Shown here: piece after piece, positions 1 through 7,844 of the stretch
How the letters are laid out: every line of letters starts with the position of its first letter
Numbering within the stretch: the stretch's first letter is position 1
Assembly (NCBI RefSeq): GCF_049366555.1
Contig: NZ_JBMMGT010000004.1
Coordinates: 1-64,000 of the forward strand
Length of the DNA stretch: 64,000 nucleotides
Reading direction: 5' to 3'
DNA from: Avibacterium volantium_A
Lineage (GTDB): Bacteria; Pseudomonadota; Gammaproteobacteria; Enterobacterales; Pasteurellaceae
The notes under the pieces: model-generated
Database searches by the model: none
Seen by the model: the letters and a program-made list of their open reading frames with translations, nothing else
What the model was told of the DNA's origin: nothing
Program-made: the position numbers and the translations under genes

Positions 1-184
1 TCTAATCCTGTTCTGTAAATTTTATTGCCAGCTTATTTACTTCTTTATTAAAAATGTTGGACTAAAATATTATGGGCGTTAAGGTCTGTTTGGCAGATTT
101 GTCGATTATGGTAACTGGCGAAGTAATTCGGCATATTTGTTTATATGTAATACTTAAGCCGATTATAAATGAATTTTTTAAAAA

Positions 185-216
185 TGCTCTGCTCCTGAAG
201 TATCAAGAGCAGAGCA
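185..216 (-). terminator. Rho-independent terminator of treBC
   Basis: Ten-base inverted repeat (TGCTCTGCTC / GAGCAGAGCA) with a 12-base loop, just past the treC stop. On the minus strand it is followed by ATTTTTAAAAAA, a usable U-tract. Confidence 0.8.
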
Positions 217-242
217 AAGAGCGGTGCTTTTTCTACAAATTT

Positions 243-1934
243 TTATTTTTGATAGAAATACAACCCTTGGAATGGTTCAAGGGTAAGCTGGTTTACCACT
301 TGTGGCTGGCTGGCTTGGATATGGCTGTTTTCAAGCAATGCCCATTTCTGATTTAGCAAATTCGCAGGAAGTTCAATTTGTTGTGGCTTACCCGTTAAAT
401 TGGCTAAAACTAACAATTTTTCCTCCGCACTTTCACGCAGATAAGCCCATACATCAGGTGAAGTTGGGTTGAGATCTTGATAGCTTCCCTCAATGAAAAT
501 CGGATATTGCTTACGCAAGGCGATGAGGCGTTGATAAGTGTAAAATACCGATTGTTCATCTGCCAGCGCTTGTTCCACATTAATCTCTGCACGTCCAACG
601 CCAATCCAAGGCTCAACCTGGCTGAAACCGCAATAACGGCTGTTATCCCATTGCATTGGGGTACGGCTGTTGTCGCGCGATTTTTGTGCCAAAATTTTCA
701 TTAATAGATCTTCGTCCATTCCCTGTTCACGCAGTTCGGCGAACATATTTAGGCTTTCTACATCACGATATTGGCTGATTTCGGTGAAATTTGGATTGGT
801 CATTCCGATTTCTTCGCCTTGATAAATATAAGGTGTGCCTTCCATTCCGTGTAGTACCATTGCGAGCATTTTAGCGGACTGCTGATGCCATTTGCCCTCA
901 TCACCAAAACGGGAAACAATGCGTGGCTGATCGTGGTTGCACCAAAAGAGCGCATTCCACGCTTTGCCGTGCATTCCTTGCTGCCAATAATTAAAAATTT
1001 GCTTTAACTCCACAAAATCTGGCTTGGCGTGCGTCCATTTTTCGCCATTTGGATAATCCACTTTTAGATGATGGAAATTAAAGGTCATTGATAATTCTGA
1101 ACCTTGATTGTTGGCATATTGCTGACAATGTTCAAGGCTTGTGGAGGACATTTCGCCCACCGTCATCAGGTTACGCGGTTGGAACACTTCACGGCTTAAT
1201 TCTTGCATAAATTCGTGAATGCGTGGGCCATCAGTATAGAAACGGCGGCCATCACCTTGATTATCACTAGGAAAATCTTGGTTTTTGGAAACCAGATTGA
1301 TCACGTCTAAACGCAAGCCGTCCACGCCTTTGTCCGCCCAGAAATGACAAATTTTTTGTAATTCTGACCGCACTTGTGGATTTTCCCAATTCAGATCCGC
1401 CTGTTCCGTGGCGAAAAGGTGCAAATAATGTTTGCCAACACGCTCATTCCATTTCCACGCATTGCCGCCAAATTTAGAACGCCAATTATTCGGCGGCATC
1501 GTGGCATCATCACCACGCCAAATATAAAATTGATGATAAGGGCTTTGCGGATCTTGCGCTGCTTTGAACCATTGATGCTCCGTTGAAGTGTGGTTAAACA
1601 CCATATCCATAATGATACGGATATTGCGCTGATGCGCTTGCTCAACCAGCTGTTCAAAATCTTGCATTGTGCCGTAAGTGGGATCAATGGCGCAATAATC
1701 GGCTACGTCATAGCCATTATCCACCTGTGGCGATACATAAATTGGCGTGATCCAAATGGCATCGATGCCCAGTTTTTGCAGATAATCTAAACGCTGAATA
1801 ATGCCTTGCAAATCGCCAATGCCGTTGCCTGTGGTATCTTGGAAACTTTTCGGATAAATCTGATAAATTACCCCATTTTTCCACCATTGCGGACGAGATT
1901 GCGTAGGCGAAAGTGCGGTGTTTTTTTCTGTCAT
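243..1934 (-). CDS. treC: trehalose-6-phosphate hydrolase (alpha,alpha-phosphotrehalase)
   Basis: Cytoplasmic GH13 enzyme that splits trehalose 6-phosphate, delivered by the PTS, into glucose and glucose 6-phosphate. The (beta/alpha)8 family signatures are visible: VIYQIYPKSF near residues 22-31, NHTS at 114-117, the nucleophile in GLRLD (D210), the acid/base in TVGE (E261) and the third carboxylate in NHDQ (D335). At 563 aa it has the usual TreC length. An upstream in-frame ATG exists, but I chose the one at 1934 because it gives the family N-terminus, has AAGGGTG before it and follows the treB stop by 10 bases. Second gene of a treB-treC operon; the neighbouring PTS gene makes TreC much more likely than a general oligo-1,6-glucosidase. 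Confidence 0.93.
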   Translation of the reverse strand: MTEKNTALSPTQSRPQWWKNGVIYQIYPKSFQDTTGNGIGDLQGIIQRLDYLQKLGIDAIWITPIYVSPQVDNGYDVADYCAIDPTYGTMQDFEQLVEQAHQRNIRIIMDMVFNHTSTEHQWFKAAQDPQSPYHQFYIWRGDDATMPPNNWRSKFGGNAWKWNERVGKHYLHLFATEQADLNWENPQVRSELQKICHFWADKGVDGLRLDVINLVSKNQDFPSDNQGDGRRFYTDGPRIHEFMQELSREVFQPRNLMTVGEMSSTSLEHCQQYANNQGSELSMTFNFHHLKVDYPNGEKWTHAKPDFVELKQIFNYWQQGMHGKAWNALFWCNHDQPRIVSRFGDEGKWHQQSAKMLAMVLHGMEGTPYIYQGEEIGMTNPNFTEISQYRDVESLNMFAELREQGMDEDLLMKILAQKSRDNSRTPMQWDNSRYCGFSQVEPWIGVGRAEINVEQALADEQSVFYTYQRLIALRKQYPIFIEGSYQDLNPTSPDVWAYLRESAEEKLLVLANLTGKPQQIELPANLLNQKWALLENSHIQASQPQVVNQLTLEPFQGLYFYQK

Positions 1935-1944
1935 TTTTTCACCC

Positions 1945-3363
1945 TTATTCTGGAAGCGTGCCATTCGCTGCACGGCGTTTATACACGATCATTGTTAAAA
2001 TCAATGGCACAACCACGGCCACCACCATCGCTAAAGCAAATACGCCCCAGAACGGTAATTGAATGGAAAGAATACCTGGCAAACCACCCACACCGATACT
2101 GTTTGCCAACACGCCATTTAAGCCGCAGATTAAGCCAGCAAAGGCAGAACCAATCATTGCACAAAGCATCGGGAAGCGGTATTTCAAGTTGATCCCATAC
2201 ATTGCCGGCTCGGTTACACCAAGATAAGCGGAAATGGTTGCAGGCACGGAAATTTCACGCTCATTGGCTTTTTTGCTCACAATCACAATGGCTAACACAG
2301 CTGAAGCTTGCGCGATGTTAGAAAGCGCGATCATCGGCCAAACAGGCGTACCGCCAATGTTTTGGATCATTTGCATATCAATCGCAAGGGTGGTTTGATG
2401 CACACCGGTGATCACCAATGGGGCATAAAGGAAGCCAAATAATGTCGCGCCAATCGGGGCGAAGCTACCGGTTAATCCTGCACGCACCACATAGGCCACG
2501 CCATTACCAATTTCACGACCAATCGGCCCGATAATAGAATGAGCAAGGAACACCGCGATGATTAATGAGGTGACAGGCACGATCACTAAATTTAATGACG
2601 CAGGCACAATGCGACGTAAGCGGGTTTCGATCCAACCTAAAGCAAGACCAGCCAAAATAGATGGAATCACCTGTGCTTGATAGCCCACTTTATCAATGCT
2701 AAACCAACCGAAATCCCACATTTCAGGAATTTTAGAGCCGAGATCATAAGAATTCATTAATTGTGGTGAAACAAGCGTAACGCCAAGGACGATCCCCAAA
2801 ATTGGCGAACCACCCATTTTTTTCACTGTGGACCAACAAATTCCCACGGGTAAATAGAAGAAAATCGCCTCACCAATTAACCATAGGAAAGAATGGATTG
2901 TCGCCCACATCGGGTGGGTTTGCACCAAGGTTTTGCCGTCAAACATTGGAATATCACCAATCACATTGCGGAAACCTAAAATCAAACCACCACTAATTAA
3001 GGCAGGGAGAAGCGGAATGAAAATCTCGGCAAAATGCGAGATAAGTTGTTCATACCATTTCATATTTTGGCGTGCAGCCACTTTCGCTTGTTCTTTATTC
3101 GCTTCAGAAATTTGCGTTTGTTTCACTAATTCTTGGTAATAAAGATCCACTTCAGGCCCAATCACCACCTGAAACTGCCCCGCATTGGTAAAACAACCTT
3201 TTACCATCGGCAAGGATTCAATGCCTTTCACATCGGCAATTTCAGGCTGATTTAACACAAAACGCAAACGCGTAATACAATGCGTTGCTGTCGCAATATT
3301 CTCCTTCCCACCAATTAACTGGATTAATTGCGTGATATATTGAGGATTAATTTTCTTTGCCAT
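1945..3363 (-). CDS. treB: PTS trehalose transporter, EIIBC component
   Basis: Inner-membrane PTS permease that imports and phosphorylates trehalose. The N-terminal EIIB domain (about residues 1-90) carries the phosphorylatable cysteine in ATHCITRLRF (C29). A multi-spanning EIIC domain fills the rest, with GVTEPAMYG-type signatures near residues 370-380. There is no IIA domain, so it should take phosphate from the separate glucose-type IIA (Crr), as in E. coli. Length 472 aa is normal. First gene of the operon with treC, preceded by a TreR-like operator and a CRP site. Confidence 0.93.
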   Translation of the reverse strand: MAKKINPQYITQLIQLIGGKENIATATHCITRLRFVLNQPEIADVKGIESLPMVKGCFTNAGQFQVVIGPEVDLYYQELVKQTQISEANKEQAKVAARQNMKWYEQLISHFAEIFIPLLPALISGGLILGFRNVIGDIPMFDGKTLVQTHPMWATIHSFLWLIGEAIFFYLPVGICWSTVKKMGGSPILGIVLGVTLVSPQLMNSYDLGSKIPEMWDFGWFSIDKVGYQAQVIPSILAGLALGWIETRLRRIVPASLNLVIVPVTSLIIAVFLAHSIIGPIGREIGNGVAYVVRAGLTGSFAPIGATLFGFLYAPLVITGVHQTTLAIDMQMIQNIGGTPVWPMIALSNIAQASAVLAIVIVSKKANEREISVPATISAYLGVTEPAMYGINLKYRFPMLCAMIGSAFAGLICGLNGVLANSIGVGGLPGILSIQLPFWGVFALAMVVAVVVPLILTMIVYKRRAANGTLPE

Positions 3364-3397
3364 AATTTTTCCTTTCTTCTGAAAAATGTTCGTGCGT

Positions 3398-3425
3398 ATC
3401 TTACGCCTTTTTATTTTTTCCTCAA
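3398..3425 (-). promoter_or_regulatory. predicted treB promoter
   Basis: On the minus strand TTGAGG (3425-3420) and TAAGAT (3403-3398) are 16 bases apart, giving a start near 3391 and a short leader before treB. The CRP site upstream is then centred near -60, the class I position. Confidence 0.55.
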
Positions 3426-3439
3426 TGGGAACGTTCCCA
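3426..3439. promoter_or_regulatory. TreR operator
   Basis: Perfect 14-base palindrome TGGGAACGTTCCCA, typical of LacI/GalR-family operators, directly abutting the predicted -35 box of treB. The TreR gene lies about 0.5 kb away. Binding would block polymerase at treBC. Confidence 0.8.
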
Positions 3440-3442
3440 ATC

Positions 3443-3458
3443 TGTGATCTAAATCACA
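3443..3458. promoter_or_regulatory. CRP (cAMP receptor) site
   Basis: TGTGATCTAAATCACA matches the CRP consensus TGTGA-N6-TCACA exactly and sits just upstream of the TreR operator. It suggests catabolite control of treBC. Confidence 0.8.
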
Positions 3459-3774
3459 TATTTAGATGAAAAATAGGGCAGTGATAAGATAAAAGGAAAA
3501 TCAAGCAAAAGTGCGGTGGGAAATTTGGGGATTTTTGTAGTGAATACTTGGCAAAAGTAGATAAAAGAATGATATAATACGCACCGTTTTTCGATTGATG
3601 AAGAATAAGATGATTTAGATTTTATCCGTTGTTCTGGTATAAGGGCAGGGGAGAATAAAGGAAGAAAATTGGTTAAATATTGCTCAATTCAGTACCTAGC
3701 TCTTCAACACATTGTCATTTTCTTGAAAGGTATTTCTAACCTATTGAGTCAAAAAGAAAAAATCATCATCCGCA

Positions 3775-3882
3775 GTCGAAAGACATTGCCCTGTACGAAA
3801 GGGATTAAGACTAGCGTCCGTAGTTTTTACCTGTGATGCTAATGCCAGTCGAAAGATATAGCCCTGTCTGAAAGGGATCGTC
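3775..3882 (+). CRISPR. remnant CRISPR array: two repeats, one spacer, no cas genes
   Basis: A 37-nt repeat at 3775-3811 (starts GTCGAAAGAC, ends GGGATTAAGAC) is followed by a 36-nt unique spacer (3812-3847) and a second, 35-nt copy at 3848-3882. The copies share GTCGAAAGA, GCCCTGT and GAAAGGGAT; the second diverges at its 3' end, as terminal CRISPR repeats do. Both can form a small CCCT...AGGG hairpin, as expected of a Cas6-cleaved repeat. The ATTAAGAC end recalls 8-nt handles of type III or type I arrays, but I cannot assign a subtype. A non-CRISPR duplicated element is possible with only two copies. It sits downstream of treR in otherwise non-coding DNA. Confidence 0.6.
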
Positions 3883-3932
3883 AAAAAAAGAATAGTCTTA
3901 GAATGGGATTTTAGGAATAGTTACCAAAAACA

Positions 3933-4877
3933 CTAAACCAACCCACAATCAATACAACTCGCCTTAATTTCTCTGTTTTCTAACAAATCAAATAATTGTT
4001 TGACGGCTTGTTTGCCAGCGGTGGTGAAGCCGAGATCCACGCTTAGGGTTTGAGGGAAAAGGAATCGCAATAGAGGGGTGTTGCCGATGCCTGCAACGCT
4101 GATGTGAGTGATGTGATGTTCTTGCAGCCATTTTACCACGCCGATTGCTAAGGTGTCGGTGGCGCAGACAATGGCGGAAATTCGCGAAAAATCCACCGCA
4201 CTTGCTAATTGGTAAGCGCTGTCGTAGCTCAGCTCACCCAGCATAGCATTTGGGGTAAGCTGATGATCTTGACAAAAGCGAAGATAGGCTTGATGACGCA
4301 AGTAACCTGTTGTCATATCGCTTTCTTGCACCCCCAGATAAGCAATTTTTTGATGACCTTGCTGTAGCAGTTTTTCTAGTAAGAGCGTTACGGCGCGTTG
4401 TTCATCATAATAGACGCAAGAAAATTGTGAATAATGGCGTGCAATAACCACTATTTTTTTTTCCCAACCTTGCAAATCTTGTTCTTCTAAGCCTGAAAAG
4501 GCAAATAAAATCACGCCATCAACACGGCGCTGTTGGAAGAACTTGAGATGTTCCTGCAAGCGGTGCATTTCCATTTGGCTTTCCACAATAATCGGCTCGC
4601 AATTTGCTGCGTAGAGTAGGGGGAGCATTGCAGAAAGGGCTTGGTTTTCCGCATTGGAACTTAAGCGCGTAACGATAATGCCAATCATTGGGTTGCCTTG
4701 TCCACGCATTGCCCGTGCAGATTGAGAAGGGGTGAAGTTATGGGCTTGAATAATGGCTTGAATTTTCTCGCGCGTTTCGGCACTCACCTTGCTATCTTGA
4801 TTTAACACGCGGGAAACCGTGGATTTCCCCACGCCAGCCAAGGCAGCAATATCTTTAATCGTGAGTTTTTTTGCCAT
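3933..4877 (-). CDS. treR: trehalose operon repressor, LacI family
   Basis: Helix-turn-helix regulator predicted to repress treBC in the absence of trehalose 6-phosphate. The N-terminus carries the LacI-type HTH (LTIKDIAALAGVGKSTVSRV, residues 5-24) and hinge; residues 60-314 form a periplasmic-binding-protein-like sensor. 314 aa matches TreR. It is 32 bases downstream of folK on the same strand, so it may also be read from the dksA-pcnB-folK transcripts. AGGA before the ATG supports the start. A run of nine A residues in the coding strand (4454-4462 region) encodes the KK of WEKKIVV and could slip. Confidence 0.9.
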   Translation of the reverse strand: MAKKLTIKDIAALAGVGKSTVSRVLNQDSKVSAETREKIQAIIQAHNFTPSQSARAMRGQGNPMIGIIVTRLSSNAENQALSAMLPLLYAANCEPIIVESQMEMHRLQEHLKFFQQRRVDGVILFAFSGLEEQDLQGWEKKIVVIARHYSQFSCVYYDEQRAVTLLLEKLLQQGHQKIAYLGVQESDMTTGYLRHQAYLRFCQDHQLTPNAMLGELSYDSAYQLASAVDFSRISAIVCATDTLAIGVVKWLQEHHITHISVAGIGNTPLLRFLFPQTLSVDLGFTTAGKQAVKQLFDLLENREIKASCIDCGLV

Positions 4878-4909
4878 TATTCAATCCTGTGAATGGGGTA
4901 ATATCCTAA

Positions 4910-5407
4910 CTATTCAAGTGCGGTGCTTTTTTGCAAAATTTTCATTTCGTGATGATGAAACTGTTGCACTAAATCCGCCACGTTTTTGCCATCTGGCAAG
5001 GTTAAGTTAGGCGCAATATCATACAACGGCACGATCACAAATTCGCGATGTTGCATATCATAATGGGGGACGGTTAAGCGTTCAGACTGAATAATTTCAT
5101 CACCGTAAAGCAGAATATCCAAATCCAAGGTGCGTTCGCCCCAACGGCGCAGCCGCACGCGTCCTTGTTCTTGCTCAATGCGTTGTAATTGATCGAGCAA
5201 ATCCAATGGAGCTAATGCCGTGGTTAAGCAAGCAACTGCATTCACATAATCAGGTTGATCCTGTGGCCCAAGAGGCTTGCTTTGATAAAAATGGCTAACT
5301 GCCACCAGTTGCGAATGGGGCAGTTGTTGTAACGCTTGCAGTGCGTTTTCTAGCTGTTGCACAGGGGTAGCTAAATTGCTACCTAAAGCGATATAAACCT
5401 GTTTCAT
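4910..5407 (-). CDS. folK: 2-amino-4-hydroxy-6-hydroxymethyldihydropteridine pyrophosphokinase (HPPK)
   Basis: Transfers pyrophosphate from ATP to 6-hydroxymethyl-dihydropterin in folate synthesis. The family signature begins IALGSNL (residues 6-12), and the metal/substrate motif RRWGERTLDLDILLYG occurs near residues 86-101 with the two magnesium-binding aspartates DLD. 165 aa is standard. The ATG overlaps the pcnB stop (ATGA, 5404-5407), so translation is coupled, as in E. coli where folK also follows pcnB. Confidence 0.95.
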   Translation of the reverse strand: MKQVYIALGSNLATPVQQLENALQALQQLPHSQLVAVSHFYQSKPLGPQDQPDYVNAVACLTTALAPLDLLDQLQRIEQEQGRVRLRRWGERTLDLDILLYGDEIIQSERLTVPHYDMQHREFVIVPLYDIAPNLTLPDGKNVADLVQQFHHHEMKILQKSTALE

Positions 5408-6924
5408 TGTGCGGTTGGCTCTTTCTGCGTTTTACGTTTTCTTGGGCGATAACGTTTTTTCTTTGGCGTAGGGTGAAGTTTTTGATGAGCTTTCACCAAG
5501 GCGTTACGCTGTTCTTCATTGCTAAATTGATATTCGTGCCACCAAGTGGCTAACTCAATGGCTTCGCCGCCTTCCACTTGTGCGCGCATTGCTAGCAAAT
5601 CAAAGGCCGCGCGGAATTTCGGGTATGCCATTACACGCATTGGCGCGTTTCCATTGCGTTTTAGCAGCTGTAATTGTAAGAACCAAATATCACGAATTAC
5701 CCCCGTATGGCGGCGTGGCGCAGCAAGGCTTGTGGCAAGCTGTTCAAGAATTTCATTGCTGGCTAAGGCGTAAGCATCGTGATTATTCAAGCCGCCTTCA
5801 TTTTTCAGCACTTCCACTTTTTCTCTTAATGGATACCAGAAGAAGCAAGCAAACAAAAAGGCAGGATTAATGCGCAGTTTGTCCGCGATGCGTTCATCTG
5901 TTGAAGCGAGCGAAGTTAAAATCATTCGTTCAGCAAAGCTATCTTGTTTTTCCGTGAAATAAGGCATTAGCGTTGGGAAAAGCTGATCAAACAAGCCATA
6001 TTGACGCAACAAATGATAGGTTTTCACGCCATTGCCTGTTTGCAATAATTTTTGTGCTTCATCATATAAGCGAGCAGGCGGAATATTGCGTAATAGATGC
6101 GCCATTTGCTTGATTGGCGCTTCCGTTGGCTTTTCCAAAAACATATCCAATTTTGCCATAAAGCGAATGGCACGCAGCATACGCACGGGATCTTCTTGAT
6201 AACGAATAACAGGATCGCCAATTAAACGCAATTTACCCGCTTTAATGTCTTCAATGCCGTTATAGAAATCACGCAAGGTGTTATCTTGTGGATTGTAATA
6301 AAGGGCATTAACGCTGAAATCACGGCGTTCTGCATCTTGTTCAAGCGTGCCGTACACATTATCACGCAACAACATTCCTTCATCGCTTTGTTTCGATTGA
6401 CGTTCGTTATGGTGAACGGCGTGGTTGGCACGAAACGTGGCAACTTCAATAATATCACGTCCAAACATCACGTGAGCTAAACGGAAACGGCGGCCGATCA
6501 AACGGCACTGACGTTGAAAAATAGCTTGAATTTGTTCAGGACGCGCATTGGTGGCAACATCAAAATCTTTCGGTTTTTTATCGAGTAACAAATCACGCAA
6601 ACAGCCGCCCACCACATAGGCTTCGTAACCGTTACGTTGTAATTTTTGCACCACAGTTAAGGCATTTTTGCTGATCATTCTCGGTTGAATGCCATATTGT
6701 GAAGCTTGAATAAGGTGTTTTTGATAGCGATGAGAAGATTTGCCTTGTGCTTTGCTTTCTTTCGGCTCGACATATTCTACGAAAGGCGCAGCGGGTCTAG
6801 CCTTGCTACGGCTGGATTTGGTATTTTTTTTATTTGCTCGTTTAGGCGAAACCTTTTTGGTGTTGGTTTCTTGTGTTGCATTATCTGCTTTTTTCTTAAA
6901 CAGATTTTTAATTAAGGTTAAAAT
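5404..6924 (-). CDS. pcnB: poly(A) polymerase I, probable ATT start
   Basis: Adds poly(A) tails to RNA 3' ends, promoting decay. The class II nucleotidyltransferase head is clear: YVVGGCLRDLLL, then KDFDVATNA with the catalytic DxD, then the RRDFSVNALYY motif; the tail is Lys/Arg-rich. The first ATG (6678) would remove residues homologous to E. coli PcnB (YGIQPRMISKNAL against HAISRKDISENAL). The frame stays open upstream, and an ATT at 6924-6922 sits 6 bases after AAGGGG (6936-6931). Its product starts LTLIKNLFKKK, resembling E. coli FTRVANFCRKVL; E. coli pcnB is itself known to start at AUU. The result is 506 aa with a basic low-complexity stretch at about residues 10-70. Lies between dksA and folK. 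Confidence 0.85.
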   Translation of the reverse strand: MLTLIKNLFKKKADNATQETNTKKVSPKRANKKNTKSSRSKARPAAPFVEYVEPKESKAQGKSSHRYQKHLIQASQYGIQPRMISKNALTVVQKLQRNGYEAYVVGGCLRDLLLDKKPKDFDVATNARPEQIQAIFQRQCRLIGRRFRLAHVMFGRDIIEVATFRANHAVHHNERQSKQSDEGMLLRDNVYGTLEQDAERRDFSVNALYYNPQDNTLRDFYNGIEDIKAGKLRLIGDPVIRYQEDPVRMLRAIRFMAKLDMFLEKPTEAPIKQMAHLLRNIPPARLYDEAQKLLQTGNGVKTYHLLRQYGLFDQLFPTLMPYFTEKQDSFAERMILTSLASTDERIADKLRINPAFLFACFFWYPLREKVEVLKNEGGLNNHDAYALASNEILEQLATSLAAPRRHTGVIRDIWFLQLQLLKRNGNAPMRVMAYPKFRAAFDLLAMRAQVEGGEAIELATWWHEYQFSNEEQRNALVKAHQKLHPTPKKKRYRPRKRKTQKEPTAQ

Positions 6925-6963
6925 AGCGAACCCCTTGCTTGAAAAGCGTAAATAAAATTAATG

Positions 6964-6994
6964 AAAAGTGCGGTCAAAAATCACCGCACTTTTT
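6964..6994. terminator. paired inverted uptake signals forming a terminator
   Basis: AAAAGTGCGGT (6964-6974) and ACCGCACTTTTT (6983-6994) form a hairpin with an 8-base loop and A/T tracts on both sides. It lies between dksA and pcnB and can partly terminate dksA transcripts. Paired uptake signals serving as terminators are well known in Haemophilus. Confidence 0.8.
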
Positions 6995-7025
6995 AATTTA
7001 AGCCTGTATTTTAACAGCAAGCTAA

Positions 7026-7463
7026 TTAGCCTACCATTTGTTTTTCACGAATTTCAGATAAGGTTTTGCAATCAATGCAAAGATCAGCTGTTGGACGTGC
7101 TTCTAAGCGGCGAATACCAATTTCAATACCGCAAGAATCGCAATAGCCGAAATCACCTGTATCGATTTTTTTCAGTGTATGCTCGATTTTTTTCATTAAC
7201 TTACGTTCACGATCACGGTTGCGTAACTCTAAGCTAAATTCTTCTTCCTGTGTCGCACGGTCTGCAGGATCGGGGAAGTTTGAAGCCTCATCTTGCATAT
7301 AAGCCACAGTACGAGAGGTTTCTTCTTGAATTTGAGCACGCCAAGCTTCAAGGATTTTTTTGAAGTGTAGCAGTTGCTCATCATTCATATATTCTTCACC
7401 TTCTTTCGGTTGATAGGGTTCCACTCCCGCTAAGGCTAATAAACTTAAAGAGGATTGACTCAT
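7026..7463 (-). CDS. dksA: RNA polymerase-binding transcription factor DksA
   Basis: Binds the RNA polymerase secondary channel and, with ppGpp, tunes rRNA and amino-acid promoters. Visible features are the long coiled coil (about residues 28-105) with the acidic tip FPDPADRA (D65, D68) and the C4 zinc finger (C108, C111, C129, C132). 145 aa; near-identical in sequence to E. coli DksA from SSLS onward. Shine-Dalgarno TAGGAGA precedes the ATG. Followed by pcnB-folK, a conserved order. Confidence 0.97.
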   Translation of the reverse strand: MSQSSLSLLALAGVEPYQPKEGEEYMNDEQLLHFKKILEAWRAQIQEETSRTVAYMQDEASNFPDPADRATQEEEFSLELRNRDRERKLMKKIEHTLKKIDTGDFGYCDSCGIEIGIRRLEARPTADLCIDCKTLSEIREKQMVG

Positions 7464-7844
7464 TGTTATCTCCTAATAGTAATTCATCCATTTTAACTTA
7501 GTATAACTGACCTTATTATCACCGTAGGAATAGCAAAATTCAGCTATATTTTTGACCGCACTTTTGCGTTAAGTTAAGACTTTTCGAGGCAAGCCTAATT
7601 CCATTTCAAAATTAGGCGCTTTTTAAAGAGCGGTATAAATATCAGAAGTTTGAGAAATTAGCAAATAAATTTACGCAAGATAAAAAATTTTTACACAATA
7701 AATCTCAATTTTGCGATCCAGCTAACAAAATCTGCCTCTGTAAAATGGCGTATTATGAGCAAAAATATAAAAAAGACTAGACAACCTTTGAGTTAGGCGA
7801 GTATCTTTTAAGAATCATTTTTTAAATAAAAAGAGGGGGCAAAA
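7464..7844. other. dksA-gabD intergenic region
   Basis: Divergent spacer of 381 bases. It holds the dksA leader and promoter (TATACT on the minus strand near 7505-7500 could be its -10), an uptake signal at 7555-7563, and a plus-strand hairpin with a T-tail at 7591-7622. I see no clear open frame and no certain gabD promoter. AGAGGGGG precedes the gabD ATG. Confidence 0.5.
7591..7622 (+). terminator. orphan plus-strand hairpin with T-tail
   Basis: GCCTAATT (7593-7600) pairs with AATTAGGC (7610-7617), followed by GCTTTTT. No plus-strand gene lies upstream, so it may end a small RNA or stop antisense transcription toward gabD. Confidence 0.5.

Noticed and set aside
72..356. 94-residue plus-strand frame at the window start
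   Set aside because: No Shine-Dalgarno or family resemblance, and it runs through the treC terminator and into treC antisense.
3701..3742. Possible third, older CRISPR-like unit about 74 bases before the first repeat (CACATTG ... TTGAAAGG)
   Set aside because: It shares only short words with the repeat and needs a 2-base insertion; chance similarity in AT-rich DNA is likely.
6706..6955. Two plus-strand frames of about 70 residues opposite pcnB
   Set aside because: They are mirror frames of the upstream coding part of pcnB, which explains the open stretch.
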